DNA of 64,000 nt from Nemopilema nomurai. Taxonomy: Eukaryota; Cnidaria; Scyphozoa; Rhizostomeae; Rhizostomatidae. Shown one piece after another: positions 58,960 to 64,000 of the stretch. The position numbers were made by a program, and so were the translations under genes. The stretch is from positions 7,671-71,670 of the forward strand of contig ML133459.1 in NCBI GenBank assembly GCA_003864495.1, given 5' to 3'. The notes beneath the pieces were generated by a model. It saw only the letters and a program-made list of their open reading frames with translations. It was not told the origin of the DNA and did not search any database. Numbering within the stretch: position 1 is the first letter of the stretch; each line of letters starts with the position of its first letter.

Positions 58960-61900
58960 CTACGCCCTCAAGCCTCTTTGTTGCTTCACAATGTCACTAA
59001 ATCGCTTTGTTTCTAGCTTATATAACTTATTTTGTTCAATCTCTTCGTGGCCTGGATGCCAGAGTTCAGCGAGAATTCTTTCCATGTTACTGGCCCGAAC
59101 TGCATGTGATGGAATAACGCTGTGGTTCGCCTTTAAATGTAAAAGAGTATTTAATTACATTTATTACTGACTTACGTAAACGAAAGTCTAACGGTCCGAA
59201 CGAGGCGATTTCCAAAGTTATCTGAACGAATCAGTGTAAATCGACAACATAGAACGTTGTTTACGAACAGCCCAATAAATACCTGAAGTGTATCTCGAAG
59301 ATCGAAGGTCGAGAGCGGCTGTCGTACGTCAGTATGGCCTCGATGTGATGCAAGTGACAAAACCGCTGCTGCCTCGGCTTCATCACTTGTACATGTATCG
59401 CCAACGAGGCTGTCAGGAGAGATGAAACAAAAAAGTGAAATGCCCCATTGCACCCTATGCCAAGCGAAAAGCTCAAATAGCACGAAATGGTACCTTTTCT
59501 TGAAACTATGTATCTTAGCCGGGCATTCTGTCCCAAACGTATGTAGAAAATGACTGTCTTTCAGCTTATACGGTACTCGTCTTGCGATACAAGCTGTTAA
59601 TATACTTTTAAGGTGTGACTGAAAAACAAATGGTAGAAACATTATTTCTCGTTATATCTTTTGTTACTCAATGCATTTGCGTCAATTGCGAAAAAACAAA
59701 AAATTTAGAATACACCATGAATACTTGAATCAAAAATGGAAAACCAATAAGGTTGAAATCACGAAAAATCAGTATATATTGGGCAAAAGAGCAAATGAAA
59801 ATGAAAATGGTCGCTTGAAGGTCAGCTGGTCTATCGGTTGATCAGAGGTCAGTTTCTTGATCAGAGGTCAGTCTGTTGATCAGAGGTCAGTCTGTTGATC
59901 AGAGGTCAGTCTGTTGATTAGAGGTCAGTCTGTTGACCAGAGGTCAGTTTATCGATCAGAGGTCAGTCAACCTATCGAGGGTCAGTTAATTTGCCAGACG
60001 CTTTAAGGTCAGTTGGTCTATCGAAGGTTGGCTATAAGCATACCTCAACAGCGTGAGACAGCAAAGATGCCGTATCTTCAGCGACAGAATTAAGTCCGTG
60101 CTCCCATGCACCAAGATACAAACGGCCATGGAGGGTCGCAACATCTGGCAAGGCCATTTCAACGGTGCATAATCTACTGTCATTACTTTCGATGGGATCT
60201 GCAAAGGTTACATACACTGGTACAAAACTGTAAGGCGAATTGTAAGCCCAGTGTAATTTAATTGGCATACAAATCAGAATTCGCCGTAATTTAGGGTTCT
60301 TTGTTTAGAGCTTTGACACAATAAATGTGGCAAAATTGCGCATCCAAGTCAGAGTTTTGCTGGTACTGAAAAGTTTCTAAGAGTCACTTAAGAAATCGTG
60401 CTAAGAGAAGAGATGGCGTAATTGCAAAAAAGAACTGACAACAACCCTAGTTACGATGAAACATTAATCATGAAATTTGGAAAGAAGCGGAAAAATCTGA
60501 ATTTTAAAAATTAAGCTATGCCGCATTCAACTGAAAAACACAAAGAAGACAGAAAACATACATAAGAAAGTACGAACTGGCATTTTTGCAAGTAAATGTA
60601 GAGACAAGATTTGCATTAGGATATTTCTTGGAAAAAGAAAAATGAGTTCTCAAAAATGATGAAAAGTGCAAAAAACTTACCCTTTTACCGTTATCGGAAG
60701 GAGAATCAAAGACCATGAAACATGGGAAGGAAAGAAGAGATTAAATGAGTTTGCTGAATATGAAACGATCCTAAAACACTGATTAAACTTTTGAGAAAAA
60801 GCACTGACTAAGTAAACGATCTCACTTGGGGATGGGTTCTATTGATCCGCCGAGAAAATTCCGAAGAGAGACCTGGTTTGGAATCAGAAAGGATTCACTT
60901 TTCCCAAACATCGATTTGGTTGCAATATTCCGAATATCTCGTGTAGACATTGCTGCCATGCTTTACAAACTTTGTTCTTTTTGGCAAAGAAACTCCAAGA
61001 TAACAGAAAGTTTTTTAATGGCAGACTTCTTTATCAACACCACTATGTCGCTTTTTCTCTTAAACTTTCAAAATTTTCCTTCGCTATCCTTCCAATGAAT
61101 TCAACAAGAAGATTTTCAAATCAGTCTCATGTTTACATTTTCATGAGACATTTTGCATTAAAATCACAAACCTTTGGCAATGGAACTTCCGCACGAGCCA
61201 ACGGGTCGGGTGCCTTGAATTGGTGCTGCAAAAATTTGACGTAATCAACAAGGTACTTGCAAAGAAAACTCAATAAAGAAACAGATGAAAGACTTGCAGG
61301 ATAGGACACGACAGAAAAAGACAAGAAGGTCACGAAAAAACAGGATATGGCACGTTATAACAGAACATGAAATAGCAGGGTATGACTGCGGAAGACATGA
61401 CAGGGAATGACAAACAAGCAACGAAGATTATTGAGCTAATCATAGCTATTAGCATGTACATTCTTTTACCATGATTCCTATCATTCGGCAATAATTATCA
61501 AATCTAGCGTTCCCAGAAAGCACCAGCTTTTGGCAAAATTCGAATGAGATGGCATTTCACCGAACACTGTGAACACAAAACTGATCCCGCCGTAATTTAT
61601 AACAGCTAAGCAAGATACGAACCTGCAATCTAACTTTGATATGTTGATTAGGTCGCTTGACTTTTGGCTTTCTAAGTAGCACTGACCTTGAAGCAGTCTT
61701 TTGGGACGGTTTTGCTGGCAACGAGGCTATTAAAAGAGCTCGCCCATGTCAAACAAATATTAATCACAAATGGCAAATAAATGAAGGAATGCACACCTCA
61801 TGGTTGAGCAACTATGTTCATGCCTAAAGACTGACAAAAAATCATGAATGCTAAATGTCTCTAGTAAGTTAGTTTGCTAATACCCAAGCAAAAATAGCTG

Positions 61901-63453
61901 TTGTTTTTCAATATTATTTGTCCTGCAAGTTAAAGTTTGGCAGCGCTCATGAACTGATGTGAAAACTCCGATGAACTGATGTGAGCGGATACTGATGCTC
62001 TATGCTTCTCTGATGGTCCAGCATTTGGACTAAAAGAATCAATTTTACCACAGCACTTTGATGATAAATTTCACCCTTACATACCCGGTGCAGTAATAAG
62101 GGCGTGACATCTTGCCAAAATAGTCAGCAAGAACTCGTTGTGTAGATGAACTATGATAACAAAAAATGAATTACATCAAAGGAAAATCGACTGGCATTCT
62201 CGCATCTATTATCAAATCCTCATTTACAATCATAAACCATCCAAGCAAAACGTTACCCTCAAGACACTGGTGGTTTCTGATTAAAAATTTCTCGTTCAGT
62301 AATGCATTCTACAGTATTCAAGTTCAGATTCATAGCATATGTGTGAAAATAGAGCTTTTATAAATTTTACAAATAGGGCCAATTGCTTTTAAGTGCTAAT
62401 GAAAACATGAAACCTTTAATAAATTACTGACATTTAAATACGCGTAAATATCTTAGCAGCAAATGTTGAATGGTTGTTTTATCTGTTCTGGCTTCTTGTA
62501 ATAGACTTGTCACTGAATTTTATTTGTTGTAAATTGGGGAACAGAGAAAACAAAACGATGCTATTATTTTGTTTTTAGCTGACGATTGCTGTTACAATGA
62601 CGTACAGATTGATATGATGATGACACTAAAAACAAAACAAGCCATAACAATAATATAATTTATTAAAGTACACTAAGCTAAAAAATGAGATTGATAGCAT
62701 AGAATCAGAAAAGCCAGTTGCCTTGAAATTATCAACAAAAAGTGAGAAAGAAAAGGAAGATGAAAGAAATATAGGAGGAATTATTCAAATTCATGACATG
62801 GTGGGATAATTAGTAAAAATGTTTTGAGAGCTTTTTATCCATCTCAGAGTATAGATAGAGTTCCCAAAGCTCTCAGTATTAAAAGCAATTTTATATTGGA
62901 AATTTGTCGGAACTTTACAAGGAAAACTTGAAAACTGAAAAGAAGAAATTAAACAAAAAAGTATTTGAGTTTCTATGGAAAAATTTTCCTTATAAAATCA
63001 CATGCTTACTTTTTCCTGGGCCTAATAGCTGAAAAGCTTGATTATCAAAATCATCTTTTGTTATCTGAAAAAAGTAGCTCATATTAACAAAACATGTCAT
63101 ACAACAACTCCTGGAGTAAGCAAAAAACTACTTTTAAATGGCTAGAAATGACTACTTGCACCCAACAAATTGTAATTGCGAGAGGACTTTAAAATCTATT
63201 CTCAAAGGCTTCAGTTACAAAGAAATGCGTGCTTTGTTCATATTTTCATGTATATACAAATTCATGAAAACTTTAATTGCATGAATTCATTGTTTCAAAT
63301 TCAAGGTATGAAAACCTTCAAAATTATCTTGTATCATTCTGAACCTGTTCTAAGACATAGTGCAGTCATTATGAATAATTTATAGTGAAATATGCAGAAC
63401 AAAGTAGTGGAAATACCTTTTGCTTATACCATAACTTCATGTTATTCCAGTAC
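58960..63453 (-). CDS. TADA1: SAGA complex subunit TADA1 (transcriptional adaptor 1), first exon outside the window
   Basis: Nine exons: 63453-63417, 63064-63010, 62150-62085, 61726-61623, 61225-~61168, ~60198-60044, 59618-59494, 59409-59283, 59130-58960 (TAG). Together ~299 codons against 335 in human TADA1, lacking ~20-25 N-terminal residues. Key matches to the family: YWNNMKLWYKQK, ITKDDFDNQAFQLL, HLHNEFLLTILARC, DSRLCTVEMALPD with WEHGLNSVAEDTASLL, HLKSILTACIARR with KLKDSHFLHTFG, AEAAAVLSLA, and the C-terminal VIPSHAVRASNMERIL followed by ELWHPGHEEIEQNK. TADA1 (STAF42; yeast Ada1/Hfi1) is a core structural subunit of the nuclear SAGA histone acetyltransferase co-activator. The junction between the fifth and sixth listed exons is uncertain: a phase-1 splice from 61168 to 60198 fits best, but its donor (T|GTGATT) is poor. 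An intron carries a 19 bp minisatellite. Confidence 0.93.
59815..59990. repeat. 19 bp minisatellite (GATCAGAGGTCAGTCTGTT) in a TADA1 intron
   Basis: About nine imperfect copies of GATCAGAGGTCAGTCTGTT lie between the exons at 59618 and 60044. AGGTCA half-site words recur in every unit, simply because of the period. Confidence 0.9.
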
Positions 63454-64000
63454 CTGGAGAAAAATTGGCAACAAAAACAAATGAATGAAACACAATGAAA
63501 ATAATGACATGAACAAATTCTCACTGGTAACAGTAAAAAGATCAATTTCCACCAATAACCTTCACATATTACAGGTGAATTGAGTTTATATTTAAATGCT
63601 TACAGTTTATTTAAAACATTGCCTGAGAAATATTGCTCTAAAAGAATTTCATAAGAAAATGTATTGAGAAAGAGCTTTTGGGAAAAATTGCTTGAGAAGC
63701 AGTAGACAGAACAGAATCATTGAAAATAAGCAAGACAGATGCCATCAAGACATATTTATGTGTAAGTATAAGGTATGAAATTTTTAGAGCACCCCCTTTT
63801 GGGTGAAATAGATTTATGCAGGCAATGCTGGGAATAATATGGTAGGGATCAAATGAATCACTCTTCCTGTGGTGCCAAGGCATGCAACAGATGGATGTGC
63901 AATTGTTCAAAAGTACTTCACAGTAGAGAAGGTTGCATATAGTGTAGATTACATAACCTTACCATAAGATAAAAAAAGATTAGTCCAATCAATAAAATAG
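63454..64000. other. TADA1 intron or 5' region
   Basis: No frame here fits the expected TADA1 N terminus (~20 residues, ending in phase 2), so the first exon should lie past 64 kb. Nothing else recognised. Confidence 0.4.

Noticed and set aside
59815..59990. Repeated AGGTCA words resembling nuclear receptor half-sites
   Set aside because: They occur because the 19 bp minisatellite unit contains the word; no independent evidence of regulation.

Overview
The window is animal nuclear DNA. Genes are split by short introns with GT/AG ends, most of the sequence is AT-rich non-coding DNA, and inverted-repeat transposon remnants and minisatellites are common. The recognisable genes (a D8C plus zona pellucida membrane protein, two tandem choline transporters of the SLC5A7/CHT1 type, and the SAGA subunit TADA1), together with THAP and Myb/SANT-like transposon relics, fit an early-branching invertebrate. 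I favour a cnidarian, but this is inferred from gene content alone.

Layout. 1-9.7 kb: a head-to-tail satellite with a ~172 bp monomer and ~56 copies, in at least two sequence classes, with decayed monomers at its right edge (to ~10.2 kb). 11.75-15.36 kb (-): 3' part of a uromodulin/GP2-like gene with two D8C domains, ZP-N, ZP-C, a furin site and a transmembrane tail. 16.7 kb: a frameshifted THAP fragment. 19.35-24.91 kb: a 2.78 kb segment present twice in tandem and almost identical. 25-30 kb: a TTAA-flanked element, degraded Myb/SANT-like and Cys/His-rich reading frames, and other inverted-repeat elements.

32.9-52.4 kb (-): two paralogous choline transporter genes with seven coding exons each. 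Splice phases and six of seven exon lengths are conserved, except for terminal-exon length and a +1 frameshift in exon 4 of the proximal copy (32.9-41.9 kb). The distal copy (44.8-52.4 kb) is intact at 534 codons. A 171 bp stretch of their last exons is almost identical while the flanks are diverged, which suggests gene conversion. Introns carry minisatellites, transposon fragments and a possible small secreted-peptide ORF.

53.4-58 kb: MITE-like elements (one with TAA target duplications, one with a 9 bp duplication), a 5'-truncated LINE tail, and an unrecognised three-exon, 116-codon minus-strand gene model. 58.96-63.45 kb (-): TADA1, nine exons recognised, with the first exon beyond the window. 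Nothing links the genes into one pathway: choline uptake, an extracellular ZP polymer-type protein and a chromatin co-activator subunit lie side by side, as is usual in an animal genome. No bacterial operons, CRISPR arrays, rRNA or tRNA genes were seen.
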